Of a DNA stretch of 64,000 nt, positions 21,107 to 34,269 are shown piece after piece. Position numbers and translations under genes: made by a program. Under the pieces are notes generated by a model. It was not told where the DNA came from and ran no database searches. It saw nothing but the letters and a program-made list of their open reading frames with translations. Origin of the DNA: Ophiura sarsii (Eukaryota; Echinodermata; Ophiuroidea; Amphilepidida; Ophiuridae); NCBI GenBank assembly GCA_035610835.1, contig CM069441.1, positions 99,631,606 to 99,695,605 on the forward strand, given 5' to 3'. The stretch's first letter is position 1. Each line of letters starts with the position of its first letter.

Positions 21107-21332
21107 ACTATAATCAAAACAATAATTTGTCGATCACAGCGTAATGATTTCTAGCGTCCCATGCACCTGAGTGTGTATCATGCTGTACCGCGCCATTCGT
21201 ACAGTTCACATGCACCGACAGCGCAAATGTTTTGGAACGCACTGCATGCAATTAGACACGCTCAACCTTTGTAATATCGCGAGCGCTCGGATTATGACGC
21301 TGCGATCGACAAATTATTGTTTTGATTATAGT
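21107..21332. mobile_element. 226-bp MITE with about 40-bp inverted repeats
   Basis: actataatcaaaacaataatttgtcgatcacagcgtaat at the left is matched in inverted order by attatgacgctgcgatcgacaaattattgttttgattatagt at the right. The core is CpG-rich (ccgcgccattcg, atcgcgagcgctcgg). It lies inside a wider, weaker inverted pair (gcaaaagggcttacatc, 21051 and 21470). Confidence 0.7.
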
Positions 21333-23044
21333 GTAATTGATCCTTTGAAATATTATTTGTATAATTAAAGAGGTTCAAAATATATACCAATCAGATACAG
21401 TATGTTTTTCAAATCAATCACTTATATTTTTTTGGTTATTATATTCTTTATTCTTTAAAAAATTGATGTAAGCCCTTTTGCAAAACATTTGGCATGGACA
21501 TAAGTATTTTTGCATAACAACTCTGATTTCTGTATTGAATTACTATGGGATGTGAGGCCTTTTTGCAACAAATTAACCACATTGCTAGAAACTACTACCA
21601 AAATACTATGATATTGCTGGTTATAACTCATTAAAAAAATTGAATGTAAGCCCTTTTGCAAAACATTTTTCATGGATGTAAGTTCTTTTGTGTTTTCAAA
21701 TTTTGCACAGAAAAGTATATGACCAGGAGCTACTTTTGTTTAAAAGTTACAAAGTAGCCTATGGTGTACATATGCTTAATTCGAGGCTTGTACTTTGTTA
21801 TGGTTTAAGTTCTTTATTTTCATATCTTGAGTATAAAGTATCCAGTCATGCAACTTTTTGGGCAATGAACCACAATTCAGGAAAATTGGTGTTGGACCAC
21901 AGAGTCCATTTCTCCGCTAATATCCCACATTAAGGAATCATTTACAAGCGCTGATTTTGCAACAAACTTGTATGCAGAGCTGGAGCTATAGTAGATTCAT
22001 AAACTCTGGCGCATCGGTATCGATTTTGGACCTCGTCCATTGGGCGTTAGAGGAACCCATTTTGACCAATGATGAAACAGCGGTACTTTTATAGATGTTA
22101 TTATCATGATTATTTGCGCTCCATAATCAAATGCTATTCATGATAGTGTGGCTTTATGAATAGGGCTGATCATATAGCTTTACAATCACGACAACCAAAA
22201 ACTTAATCCAGCAGCTTCAAATGTGTATCCCTTTGGAAGCGGTTACCACAATAAAAACAAATCGACCATCATCGACCGTATACAGGTTTCGAAAGAAAAA
22301 TATTATGTATGTCATTTTACCTATTCATAATTTAGTGGATACTTTTTATTATTTTCCGTTTTTATTATGCACGTGGAATAAAGGAAACATTAAAATGAAA
22401 ATAACAGTTCTACGTATTTATTTGCGAGAAAAACCCGGAAAATAATTCAATAATCATTTTTTTATATACATGTACCTAGGTACAAAACCATTTGTCCTAA
22501 TTAAATGGAAAAACAGTTATATCAACCAAGATACGGATTATAAACGTTACTTTAAGTATTTCTGGCTATGAGACCACCTGAATACCTTTATCAAATTATC
22601 TGAATAACAATACATTTCTTTATCGTTATGCCGATAATCCAACCGCAAGTTCCCTGTCACTAGGTACATAGTGGTGACTACATCACAGTAGTACATTACA
22701 CGAAGACACGGTATTAACCTTGCATATTACGATTAAATTCGAATGCCTCCCCCTCTTTTGCTTCTGTTACCTCTTTACTGAAATGGTAAATCGCTAAAAT
22801 CGGCCAATGTCTGCGAATCGACTATAACTACTAACACATATCCCACCTTCACCCCCCCCCCCCCCCCACCCAATCAATGTTGAGGGTCCCAACGACCCGC
22901 ACAGATGAAACGGTTCCGAACAACATTGAATGGGGGGGGACTGGGTTAATATTAACAAAGTCCTTAAAGTGTTCCAACCGTTATTTCTTGGATTGCAGTC
23001 CCAAATGAACTGTGTAGTATGGCGCGTAGCTGCACACTTAGTTA
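21333..23044. other. Spacer with a 180-bp direct repeat
   Basis: aaaaaattgatgtaagcccttttgcaaaacattt at 21457 recurs at about 21632. Otherwise I see only short C tracts (22853-22867) and no gene. Confidence 0.4.
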
Positions 23045-23256
23045 TTTAGGACCCATGTTTAGGATATATTTTGTTGCGATTTTGGAATCACTGAAATTAT
23101 ACCCATGTTTAGCAAATTTTTGCAAAAAGGTGCTCCATTCGACTGGCACGGCCTGATGTACATGTATATCTCATATGTACGGATATTCCATAAAAGATCT
23201 TATTTCACAAAACGCTCTCTGATGTGCACAACTACCCCATAAGGGAATGCTATTAA

Positions 23257-23512
23257 CCCTAACCTACTACACCGCACGGCAACAACTCGGCCAGCCTGTT
23301 TTTATAACCCGGTGTGCACGTTATTTTGGGCTACACAATGGGCCCAGGCTAGCTATATACTAGGCGAAATATACTGAGCCAAGTAGCCTTGACAGCTGTG
23401 GTGTAGTGGAATTTAGATGGGCTTGGGGGGATGACCTTTCAGGTGAATTTTCTGTGTGGGGGGGGGGGGGGGGGGGGGGGATCTGTTGCCGTGTGGTGTT
23501 CCAGGGTTACGG
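23257..23512. mobile_element. CCCTAA-ended element, reverse copy, with TTAA flanks
   Basis: TTAA (23253-23256, 23513-23516) flanks CCCTAACCTACTACACCGCA on the left and ggtgttccagggttacgg on the right. The copy is inverted relative to those at 14217 and 14523 and carries a G tract near 23457-23480. It shows that this family can sit at a TTAA target. Confidence 0.65.
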
Positions 23513-23599
23513 TTAACTGACCTAATTGGCTTTCCAACTTGTTCCCCCAAAGGATTTTGTTTGTTTATATGTTTATTGGTGTATTGTTTTTATGGAAAT

Positions 23600-23930
23600 A
23601 AATTCAGTGCAATAAACAAATACAACTGCTTATATTATGTGTGAAGATAAATAATAGCCAATAAAGAGTAGTGGGGCTGTCAGCAAATGGGTTCGCTACA
23701 CTGTGACAAATACATGAAAGTCTATTAGATAGTAATGGTAGACGTGCCAATGATGTCTGATTTAAATTTTACTTGAACTGTCTGCAAATTGATTTGGTAA
23801 ACCGTGACAAATGCGCATACTTGGGATATTATGTCATGATGTAAAAGCATTTATTATTTCATTTGGTTAGGTAAAGGGAGGAGGGGAGTGGTCATAGAAG
23901 CATTAGAAACATATCAAATCCTAGGCACTC
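23600..23930. repeat. Diverged direct duplication, copy 1
   Basis: ttcagtgcaataaacaaata..., gtgacaaatacatgaaagt, ttgggatattatgtcatgatg and gggagtggtcatagaNgcattaga occur here in the same order as at 24570-25010, about 970 bp downstream. This is a non-coding segmental duplication. Confidence 0.7.
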
Positions 23931-24569
23931 CAATTCATGCATCGTTCATCCAATACCGAATTAAAATGTCTATGGAGCGGTCTAGTAAAAACATGGTATG
24001 AGCGCCCCCATAGTCTATGCAAAGAAAGTCATTAAGCCTTGAAGTCTAGGCTTTCATATGATACTAAAATGATTGTGATTGGACAAGGGTAAGGCCCGTG
24101 GATTAGCGCTTCAAAAATGACCAATCAATGATTTTGTTTTAGCCAGTACAAAAATCAATCAGCAGGTTATTTCATTTCTTTTTTCTTTATTTTAATTACT
24201 GCATTCACAGTAGCAAGGACGCACCGGTCGAGAAGACTCATACCACTGTTTCAAAAGTGTATGTCCAAATAAATAAATAAATAAATAAAGTATTACATAT
24301 TTTAAATTGTTGATCGCGGCCGTAGTGGTCCTCCCATGTAGAATAATGGTACAGTCCAAAATCGCTCCACAGTTTTTGGAGCGGTGTTTGTTTAAGGTTT
24401 ATCAAGCGATCAATGAAGCATTGAATGGGCGTTAACATGGTAAGGACCCGTTTTAATAGGAGCGATTTAGCCCCAAAAGGATTTGATATGGATTCATACT
24501 CATGATAATATCACACACCTGGATATAGGTCAAAGGGTCATATTTTTATTTGAAGTTTACATTATGAAT

Positions 24570-25010
24570 TGGTTCAGTGCAATAAACAAATAGTACTAAA
24601 ATATGTGAAGATGAATAATAGTCAATAAATCGTCAAATGAGTTAAGCCGTGACAAATACATGAAAGTTTATTTGATAGTAACCATGGTAATGGTAGATGT
24701 TTAGTTAAGCTGTCGGCAAATTGGTTTGGTAAATCGTGACAAATGTGCACACTTGGGATATGTCATGATGTCAAAGCATTTATTATTTCATTTGATATAT
24801 TACATCAACACCTGCTGATAAAATCATGTTTCACAATGAGGGCTGTTCTCTTTCCCCTGCTCCTCTCCCCATCCCATCTCCCATATTTTTGTCCCTCTAT
24901 ATCCCTAATTATTGATGGTCTGAATTGAAGTGAATGAAAGATGAACCAGCCAATGGCATGAATAATAGATGGTAATGGGAAGAGGGAGTGGTCATAGATG
25001 CATTAGAAGC
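24570..25010. repeat. Diverged direct duplication, copy 2
   Basis: Partner of 23600-23930, interrupted by extra sequence around 24810-24960. Confidence 0.7.
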
Positions 25011-25254
25011 ATTAAAAAAGTGTAGAAAACGCTACAATGTCAAATTGTTATGAATAATACAAAATCAATATCACTGGCTGATTTCATTCATAATATAAAT
25101 TTATCGAAGCTTTCAATCAATAAATCTAACGTGTCTGGCACCGTCTTCGGCAGTAAATAAAGTTCTGCCGTAAAATGTGAACTTCGCCACTACCAACAGT
25201 GAACTTCGCCCTCTAATTAACATCGCAGACCGATCGACCGTAAGTATTCAGCTG

Positions 25255-25465
25255 TATTATGACTATAAATCAAACCTTTGACTTTATTCAAAGGCATGAA
25301 AGGTACTCAATCAGGAAATTATCAATACCAGATATGATCGAGTGATTATTAGCTACACTATCGACACGTGTGTACAGGGGCGAAGAAAAACCTAAACAAA
25401 GTAGCAGCGTGCCGCACATCGCTGCTATTATTGACATATGTGCATACACACGCGGGTTAAAGGTT
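25255..25465. repeat. Diverged direct repeat, copy 1
   Basis: tatgactataaatc, tcaatcaggaaattatcaat, aaacaaagtag and gtgccgcaca are shared in order with 26815-27015. This is a dispersed or duplicated non-coding segment. Confidence 0.6.
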
Positions 25466-26814
25466 TGACACATGCAAGATAATCACATCATCAAAAGCTA
25501 ATATGTGATGCGATCTGAGAAAACCCGTCGGATGTCGCAAAATGTGAATTAGGGATTATGGGTAAAATCAAAATTTAAAAAACTTTTTTTTATTTTTTTT
25601 TATTTTAGATTTGTTTAAGAAAATTAAATTCCAATACTTTGTGTCATCATCTTTCATGAAATTTTAACTTCAAAAACTTACTTAAGTCACTTTTGTTATT
25701 AACCTTATAATGTTATTCTATTGAATTATGTATCTTTTTTGGCCTGTTTTCATGATTTCTTGTTTGTAGCTTTTTATGACATCACAATCATCATTCACTC
25801 ATAACTTTTTTTGCAGTGATCGTAGAAAAATGATCGAAACAGTGTTGTAATCAGCACAGTTTTAGCTTTCTTATGATATAAATATCTCAAATATGAAAAA
25901 TGCCACCATGTGGCGGGTTTTCACAGATCGCATCACATATTTAATTTCATAACTGATAGTGGTATGCCTTTTACCACTTTAAATAAATAATAATAATTTC
26001 AAAACAATGGTGTTTTTTTCGTTGTAACTTTAAAATGTTGAGATTTTGTACAGATGTAGATCTGATGTCAATGTACTAATGGTTTTCCATCGTGATTTGG
26101 TCATTCTTTGAAAATCTAAATAATAAAAAAAATTAAAAAAATATTTATTTTATTTTATTTTGTATTTCTTTTGTTTAGAGAAATTACAAATTCGTCACCT
26201 AAATGACCTCAATTGACTCCTATGTGACCCCACTCTGAAATGTTTATCCATGCCACCAAACTTTCTCTTTTTAATATCAAAATGTAGTTCGATTATAAAC
26301 TCAGTGTATTCCAGTGTGATTTGGTAGCAACCCAACAAAAAAATCTGAGGTGACCAACCAACCCATTAGTTGATTTGGCATGGAATGGACCCAGATCATT
26401 GCTTTAATTAGCTTAAATTAATTTATAAATGAGCTATCCTTTCTTAACCCCCCCCCCCCAAAAAAAAAAACCACCAGTACAATTCTTCTAATCATTTTTG
26501 CAGAGCACTCAGTGGGAGAACCATAAAAAAATGATTTTACTGTGTGCAAAATATGTGTTGACTCACCCCCCCCCCCCCTATTAAGGACCACATTTTTTGA
26601 TCCACCCTTTTGGAAACACATTTTTATGACTCCCCACCCCCATATTTGTCAACCATTCCCCTGATATTTTTTCCCCCTGCCCCCCCCCCCCCCCACCACC
26701 AAATTATTTATGAACACGCACTAAATGTGTGCTCTGCCACTGTCTGCATCTGCGCAGAGTAAACATTAAAATCTCAAGTTCATGACCAACGAACAGATTA
26801 GGCATCGTAAGTAT
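25466..26814. other. Spacer with T-rich and C-rich tracts
   Basis: No gene supported. Low-complexity tttttatttttttttatttt (25586) and C tracts at 26449-26458, 26568-26578 and 26680-26694 are present. Confidence 0.4.
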
Positions 26815-27015
26815 CATGACTATAAATCTGTACTTTGGCATCAATATCAATTCAATCAGGAAATTATCAATCATGTCAATGCGAGATAGGATTGAGTGTT
26901 TATTAGTGCAAATCGGTATGCGGGGGCGCGTGGGCGAATCCAGTAATAAAAATGTAAACAAAGTAGACATGTGCCGCACACATTTCCTTTGCAATATCGA
27001 CACATGGGCATTCCG
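26815..27015. repeat. Diverged direct repeat, copy 2
   Basis: Partner of 25255-25465 (shared blocks listed there). Confidence 0.6.
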
Positions 27016-27614
27016 AATTCTGCACTTCTGATGGCCATGATTGCCAACTTTTGTATTGCCATGAATAGGCCAATGTGGAGGAACAATTATTACTGACAAT
27101 ATTTTGGCAGCCCCAGGCCAAAATAAAATTCAGTTGATTGATTTTTATCTTTGCAAATTTAGCATCTGAAAATTACATTATGGGATGGGATGGGACAGCA
27201 AGCCGTCAAATTTGCCCCTAAAGGAGATTTACGAGAACATGTGTTTTTTTGGAATTGCTTGCAAAGCTATCATTTTACGGCGAATATTGTTTCCATTCCG
27301 ATATGAATTATCCATGTTTATTGTCACGTTATGCGTTCGTGTTTGGTATCATTATCTTCCGGTTGACCTCATCTTCTTGAATCTGCCTCCAATTTTCACT
27401 GAATATTCATGTTTTAATTGTTCGGACATCATATCTGATGTGAACAAGCTCATTTTGCCCTAAAGACGGTCATGCGAGCATGATTAGCGCTGCTCATTGG
27501 CTGTTACTCTTAATTACAAATTATGAATATTCATAAGCTTGACCTCTGCCGGTCACGAAGCCATCTCGTGTTTAGAAGTTCGGGTCGAAATGGAGTCGCG
27601 GTAAGCGGTATGTA

Positions 27615-28099
27615 CAGGGTGGTTCAATAAAACCTTGACAGTTTTTTGAAGCCATTTTTTTTAAAATTCTGTAGATTAAAAAAAATAGAGCATAGACAAT
27701 TACACTTCCAATCTATGAAAATCAATCATTCTAATTAGGGTCACTCGTGGTATTATTATAACGTATTGATTTCACACCTGAATAGATACTTAAGATGTTA
27801 ACAATTACCCTGGTTTCACCTGGCGGTATCTTCAAATCTTAGATTACTTGCATGCAATTCATCATTCAGTATTCAATGTAACTTCGCGAAATCAGTACCC
27901 GTGGACAGAGTGAAATGGGACAGACTTTGTTCAAATAGCTGTTATTTTGCAACCTTAAGGTTATTTGTAATGATATTTTCAGCATAGATGGTCAAGATCA
28001 TATAGTTGATGAATAATTGAAAAAGATTTTTTTTTTAAATCTACAGAATTTCAAAAAAATGGCTTCAAAAAATTGTCAAGGTTTTATTGAACCACCCTG
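27615..28099. mobile_element. 485-bp MITE with TA duplication
   Basis: Ends CAGGGTGGTTCAATAAAACC and GGTTTTATTGAACCACCCTG are perfect inverted copies for about 20 bp and continue imperfectly for about 80 bp. TA flanks both sides (27613-27614, 28100-28101). This is consistent with a Tc1/mariner-related nonautonomous element. Confidence 0.85.
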
Positions 28100-28576
28100 T
28101 ATAATGTTGAACGACGATCTCTGTGTATTGTGCAAAATCACCAGGTTGTTATTTGTATACCAAGCTTTGTTGGAGTGTTTTTGGACTGCATCGCCATCAT
28201 ATTTTGCTAAATTTATGGCACAAAATTGTTTACAAAATGAATATTAATCAGTGCTCACTGAAATGCCAATTCCGGCTGCAATCATTCTGTTCAATTAAAT
28301 TTCAATGGTAATTCAACTTTAAATGCCTTTTACTCAGAAGCGTAATTTTTGAGCAACCGAGTGTCCGGTACCTATATATTTTGGTATCATTTTAAAGCTA
28401 TTGAATCTGGCTTTCTTTCTATTGATATAGATTTTTAGGTTTTTGACATGAAGTACCTTTTGACGTGACACGTCACAAATGTACAGCTTACTGTAAAAAT
28501 GATAAACCTTTACCATGGTAATTAATCTTTCCCTTGTGGTTTGAAAATAACAATTTCTGTCGTCTTGACTAAGTGA

Positions 28577-28663
28577 AGTGTTTATAATCATCTTCCGAGC
28601 ATTCCGACATCATCCATAATCAATTCATAATGAATCAATATAAATCTTCAAAAGCGTGTTCGC
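28577..28663. repeat. Left arm of a long-range inverted repeat
   Basis: About 85 bp (gtgtttataatcatcttccg ... cttcaaaagcgtgttcg) are inverted and well conserved at 30686-30765. The arms enclose about 2.0 kb that contains the LINE relic, so they may be subterminal parts of a larger DNA element into which the LINE inserted. Confidence 0.6.
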
Positions 28664-28699
28664 ATAGATCGTCAATAGATGGGATGATTTTACCTCCGG

Positions 28700-29830
28700 A
28701 TTATCTCTATTGAAATGTTGTCTGGATCTATGTCTGTTTCGCACACACCTGTATGACTAGCATGTTTGAAAAGCCTGGTAAAACAGATTGGGTATTGATA
28801 GTTACAAAAGTAAGTTTATCAGAGGAGAAGGCAATGTCATTTCAGAATATAATAAAAAGTAAAGGACCTAAGACTGAACCCTGTGGCACACCACAAGATA
28901 TATTACGATATGATGTCTTATGATTATTGAAGCAAACATACTGAGATCTATGAGAAAGGTAAGTCTTGAACCACTTGAAGGCACTTCCTCTGATACCATA
29001 ATGGTGAAGTTTTGCAAGAAGAATGTCATGATCAATGGTGTCGAAGGCCTTCGAGAGGTCCAAGAAGATTCCCATTGTATGTAACCCTTTATCAAGGTCT
29101 GCTGCGATCTTATCATATGTGATAAAGGAGTGCCATGTAAGAAGAGAGTTTTTTCTGAATCCAAATTGACAGTTATGAAGCAAATTATGACGCTCAAGAA
29201 AATCATATAATCTTTTATGAATGATCTTTTCAAAATCTTAAGAAAACATGGGTAAAACTGAAATAGGACGACAATTATTACATAAAGTAGCATCACCAGA
29301 TTTGTGAATGGTAACTCTACGTGCAACTTTAATTTCATCCGGTACAATACCTGAACTGATAAGACAAATTGATAATATGAGATAATGGCTTTTTAATATG
29401 ATTAATTATGGTCTTCACAATATGTGGTTTAATGTCATCGAAACCATTGCTAAATAGTACCAGTTTTGAATGAGGAACAAATATCAACGACTTCCTCACC
29501 ATCAGTTGGAGATAAGAAGAGAGAATGCATTGGTGAGGGAACTGAAGTGAGAAAGTCGTTGACATTTTAAGGAGAAGGAATTTTACTAGCTAAATTAGGA
29601 CCAATATTAACAAAGAAATCATTTAAGCCGTTGGCAATTTGTTGTGAAACAATAGAACCTTTAATAACAAAAGAATCGGACAAAGACTTCTTCCTTCTGT
29701 TACCCAAAAGATCATCCAGGACTTCCCAAGTCTTTTTAAGATCGCGTTTATGCTCATCGAGTAATACTGCTTTTTAGATGCACATATAATGGTAGTCAGC
29801 TTGTTCTTAATGTCTGACAAGGACGCTTTT
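28700..29830 (-). pseudogene. LINE (jockey/CR1-like) reverse transcriptase relic
   Basis: On the - strand, 29183-28842 reads a reverse-transcriptase palm: CQFGFRKN, FLDLSKAFDTIDHDILLAKL, then SCGVPQGSVLGPLLFIIF. Upstream, 29300-29190 carries the CRPISVLP-type block and EKIIHKRLYDFL in other frames, and 29565-29335 the GFDDI...PLSHIINLS segment. Frameshifts and stops separate these parts. Where the second catalytic box (FADD) is expected, near 28800, the frame reads fvtiNTQ, so the copy is inactive. It is 5' truncated within or before the endonuclease region. Confidence 0.85.
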
Positions 29831-31835
29831 TGGAAGCAGTTTGTGAAGATCTGTACTTTTACTAATTAATCCACCCTATTGCGTCAACTTCAGTATCTAA
29901 TACTAGCTATGGGATACATAAAAATTAGTTTGATAAAAAGAAAACTGTGAAAGTTAAAATACTTCTAATATTTGAAACATATTAATTCATACACACATTC
30001 ACCGATGCGATAGATGTAACACTATTTGTGAAGTTTAGAGACACTTATTTCACCCAGTTTTTTTATTACATGTAAACTCGAACCCATGATGAGCGCGATG
30101 GACAATAGCACATTTCTAGCGATTCAATGCATCTGGGAACGAGAGTGGCTTTATTTATGGATGTTGAGAAGTTATTTCATGACAGGTCGAAAGGCTAATC
30201 GGGTTTTTGAGCGACCTTGGTCCAAAACACACATAGCTTCAAACAAAGTACCCACTTATCCATCCCGTCTTGATTATCTATGGTGTTCATTGTATTGGTT
30301 GTTTTCATTACATTTTGCGTGATTCACCCATTTCCCGGAAGGTTCGTTGGAACCCTTACCACCGTGATACCCTCAATTAGCGTTTTATTCAGGTTTTTTT
30401 TTATTATTTAAACAACAATTTTCACTAAATATTTACTGGTAAATTCCTCAAAATGGGTCTTCTGATGCTACTGTGAAGATTATGTATCATTTTTAAAGCT
30501 ATGCAATGCAAAGGAAAATTGCGAAAAGTAAGTGCATACAATTATGGGTATTTGATTAATACATTACTGAACAGGATAGCATGTTTTGACCCTTGGCTTC
30601 ATAACTCGATCAGACTCGCTAAGTATGAGTGACCGTTATTGGTGGAATCACGCAATGTGTAACGAATACAACCAATGACGAACACGCTTTTGAAGATTCA
30701 CATTGATTCATCAAAATTGATTATTGATGATGTCAGAATTTCCGGACGATGATTGTAAACACGATTCGCTGGTCGAGGGAAATGGTTATTATTTTTATTT
30801 TCTCTCTCTTTTTACATGATAGTAACGACAGATTTTCGTTGGAGTAGACGGGTTCTAAAACTGTTTATTATTTTATTTAAATAGGATCTGAAACTTGATC
30901 ATGTTGAAAGCCTACGCGAACCCGTTGTGGTTCCCGCAAGTGTAATCCAGCATGGGGATAACGCATGGAAATTGTCATGACTGGCAGACCTGTAAAATGT
31001 TTAAAAAAATAATTTCCCGGCAAGCTAACCCAAACTTTCCTCCTATTTATCTTAGTCGAGAAACGACTAAGATACTGTATTGCAACCCAAACTCGAATGA
31101 TCCCGCCCCCATGCTGGTTCCCTGCATCAATGGGCTCCACACAACTCATCTATAGATGCAGGTACATGCAGATCATGTAATCACATTCAAATATGCATGA
31201 ATGACGTAAAATAATCCATAATAAATTCAGTCAGTGCCAATATCATGCTAAGAATAATAACACATTTGCTGATTCAAACAAAATTCATTGTATCTGCGCC
31301 AACGACAGCGTTAGACTTCACACTCATGACATAACACGCTCCCCATTGCGTCGTAGCCATGACAGCGCTACCATGAATTTGGTATTTGATGCATCATCTT
31401 AACTACACATTTTTAAATCTTATTTGCCATAATTTCATAACAGAGTGAACATAATAATGTGGGTAAGAGTTCATTATCGGTTGTGATGGAGAAGTATATA
31501 CCTGCCCCTATAGATGAGTTGGCGCAGAATCCAGGGTGCAGGGAACCAACATACCTGCCCCCTTCCACATTTGGAAATAATTAAAGCCCAAAATTAAGAA
31601 ATGTTGCCTTCTGGATCCATTGAAACAATAGCTTTGTGAATCACAGACCAGGAAGCACACCAATGATACAATTTTGAGCCAACAAACTGGATTGAATAAT
31701 CTGGCACTCCTGACATAATAACAAATACGGCACGTCAAAACTTGCGAATCCCCCTGGCTGGGATAGTCACCTAATGGGAGTAGTTCAGAATACCCCTTAT
31801 CTGGCAAACTGGTTTATGCAACATGATTTATATTT
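29831..31835. other. Repeat-containing spacer
   Basis: Holds the right arm of the long inverted repeat (30686-30765), a hairpin cttagtcg-agaaa-cgactaag (31051), and a 60-bp inverted pair around ggttccctgcaccc...caactcatctata (31108-31165 and 31497-31556). No coding sequence is supported. Confidence 0.45.
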
Positions 31836-32140
31836 TTCAGTAAAATATTCACTTTCATTCAATCTACCACCACCCATCATTTCAGCACCTTCGGTCAACT
31901 CCTTCAGAGGAGCAGCCCTGGCGGTCATCAGAGACATGCTCCCTGCACCCAACACCAAAGTCCTGTAGACTGGTCATCTCCTGTATATAGTGCACTCACT
32001 ATTTTGTGTCATTTTGTCTTTGTTTCCACCTTCTTTTTACTTGCACCTATTAGCTATGATGTAAAACCTGCACCCACATCCTAGTTTAGCTCCCGTTAGA
32101 GCTGCATAGGGATTACCAACTTCAAGATTCAAGCTTTAAG
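31836..32140 (+). pseudogene. Possible LINE 3' end (or a terminal host exon)
   Basis: PPPIISAPSVNSFRGAALAV..., ending at TAG (31967-31969), has the I.SAPSVNSF block that often closes LINE open frames, and the sequence ends in attaccaacttcaagattcaag, like LINE 3' tails. The alternative is a host terminal exon after acceptor cccatcatttcag (31886), since codon third positions are C/G-rich. I cannot decide between them. Confidence 0.35.
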
Positions 32141-32219
32141 ATGATTTCTATAAACCAAGAGAGATTTTTGTGTGTGTGGTTTTTTAATGAGAATAAACTT
32201 GCTATTTGTATTCCCACAG

Positions 32220-32280
32220 AAAATGAGTAAAGAACAACCAACTTTTGGAGATTTTCTCCCAGCAGAAGCATTTGATACAG
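32220..32280 (+). CDS. Possible short first coding exon
   Basis: Acceptor ttgtattcccacag is followed by aaaATGAGTAAAGAACAACC..., an open 61-bp stretch (MSKEQPTFGDFLPAEAFDT), and then donor acag|gtaatg in phase 1. The splice signals are good but no partner exon was found, so this is tentative. Confidence 0.25.
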
Positions 32281-32299
32281 GTAATGATCGCAATGAAGA

Positions 32300-33280
32300 G
32301 GTGACAGGGGGAGGCGATATTTCACGATTCGCGGGTTGTTTTGCAAATAAAATTGTTCAGAGCCAAAAATAAGGGTTTGCAAACAGGACATATTTCGGAG
32401 GGTTTTTTTAAGAATGGTCGTAAATAATACAGGTATACCAAAAAATTTGCATTTTTTATTCAGTTATTTTTTAACATAAGATGACTTGTCAAACCTTTCT
32501 TAGACACTATCTCCTAGGGTAGAGCGACAGGACAGAATTTACAATTTTTAAGAACATATAACCCCTGTGATCTCAAATAACTTTTAGTTACCTTGTATTG
32601 TTGATTTCTGGCCCGTCACATTTTAGGTCACTTAACCAATTTGAATGCCAGGTATCCTGAAAAAAATGAAGAAAGAAAAGACAACGATACAATAAATTAA
32701 AAGAGAATTTTGATCATTAAAAAAGGAGAAAATATTGATATATAATAAGCAAGGAATCGAACCCCAAAACAACACACATCCCTTAGAAATTTGAAATTTG
32801 GGACATAATAGCAACCGCCCTCTGTTGATTTTTTTATCACAAAAAAGTTTAGCTGTGTTGAGCCTGGTGGCGCTATTCATGGATGACAATTATACGACCA
32901 CAGGCCTACATGTTATAAACATAGGTCGCTACAGGTGTTGAAACAATGAAAGGTGACATTAAATTAGAGAATTCACCAATGATAGATCTTAGATCATTGA
33001 CGCATTGGATGAAGAAAATACTGAACTTCAACGCAAAAACATTTTCGTGGAGAATTGCTCATCAGAAGAAATACAGCAGCTGCTTAAACTTTCCTAATTT
33101 GTCTTCATCAGATTTAATTTTCATGTAGTACCTTGCGTTGAGCTTCGTCGATTTCTCAGCAATTTTGTGTATAGATCGTTAAAATCGGCTAACTAAATTG
33201 TCTATTATAGTGACACCAGTAATCGATTTTGAGAATGTAATACCTATAGATTATAATCTTGCGCTACTCTGGCAGTTCCC
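32300..33280. other. Spacer, nothing recognised
   Basis: No gene or repeat supported. Confidence 0.35.
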
Positions 33281-33284
33281 TCCG

Positions 33285-33362
33285 TAGCTCAATCGATAAG
33301 AGCGCTGTCTATGAATGCAAAGATTGCTGTGCTGCTGCTGGTTCGAATCCGCTTAGAATCAC
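33285..33362 (+). other. tRNA-like sequence, probable SINE head or tRNA pseudogene
   Basis: TAGCTCAATCGATAAGAGCG (A box) and GGTTCGAATCC (B box) are both strong, about 50 nt apart. The acceptor and anticodon stems do not pair cleanly (ctatgaatgcaaagattg), so a functional tRNA is unlikely. Confidence 0.5.
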
Positions 33363-33816
33363 TTTTTTTTTAAAGTAAAGCAACACGCAAGTCAAACGAG
33401 GGCGTCTTGAAAATAATTCCTCTCTAAGGGATGTGAACAGCCATCATAAAGCATAAGGTATGCTATTTTCAAATCACTGCAAGGAATTTTGAATATTCTG
33501 ATATACTTATAATCCAATCAACACTACCTTAATGAAATATTAAGATCCAGTTCACGTTCAAATTAAGCGAACAAATGGACATTTTTGTCTGTTGGTTTTG
33601 GTGGGTGGGTGCAAATGTGGTTTCATCCTCATGTTGTACGAACAAAATTTTATATTTTCTTTGGACTAGTTAAATGAAATATGATATACAGAAAGTATTC
33701 AGTGACTTCCCCAGGTAGGTGAAGTTTAGGGCAGCCTACAAAGCCAAAAGTTAAAATCTTTTACTTAATAATATAGAAATATCAATGCACATAACATTGA
33801 AGCCTTATCTTAGGTG

Positions 33817-33905
33817 AGTCATAAAGAACTGGCACTTTTTCAAAAAGGCATCACAAAAACAGTCATAAAGAACTGGCACTTATTCACAAAGGCATCACAA
33901 AAACA
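33817..33905. repeat. 44-bp tandem duplication
   Basis: agtcataaagaactggcactt...caaaaaggcatcacaaaaac occurs twice in direct succession. Confidence 0.8.
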
Positions 33906-34269
33906 TTGGGCACACATATTCAAAAACAATGGTAGCGCTATAAAGACCTATAACTTGCCTTTCATTCAAAAGAAGAATTTTAAAAATTGACCATTGCATT
34001 ATCATGTTTGACTAATTTGAGTACAGCTCCCAAATGTTGCGATGGTCGAATTATCAAGTTATTTCCCAATGTGTTTTAAATAGGTTTGCTTTCTGAATAT
34101 TAAAGCAGATATGCCTCCTTCCACTTTTCTTTCTTGAAGTCAGGCTTTTCTTTACTCATAATTTCACAGTCATTTCAAGATTTCGCATCCAACATTCATG
34201 TGCCTTTTAAGGTTTTTCACTAGTTTCATTGATTAGCATCTTTGAATGAGCCAGCCAAACAATCCCTGA

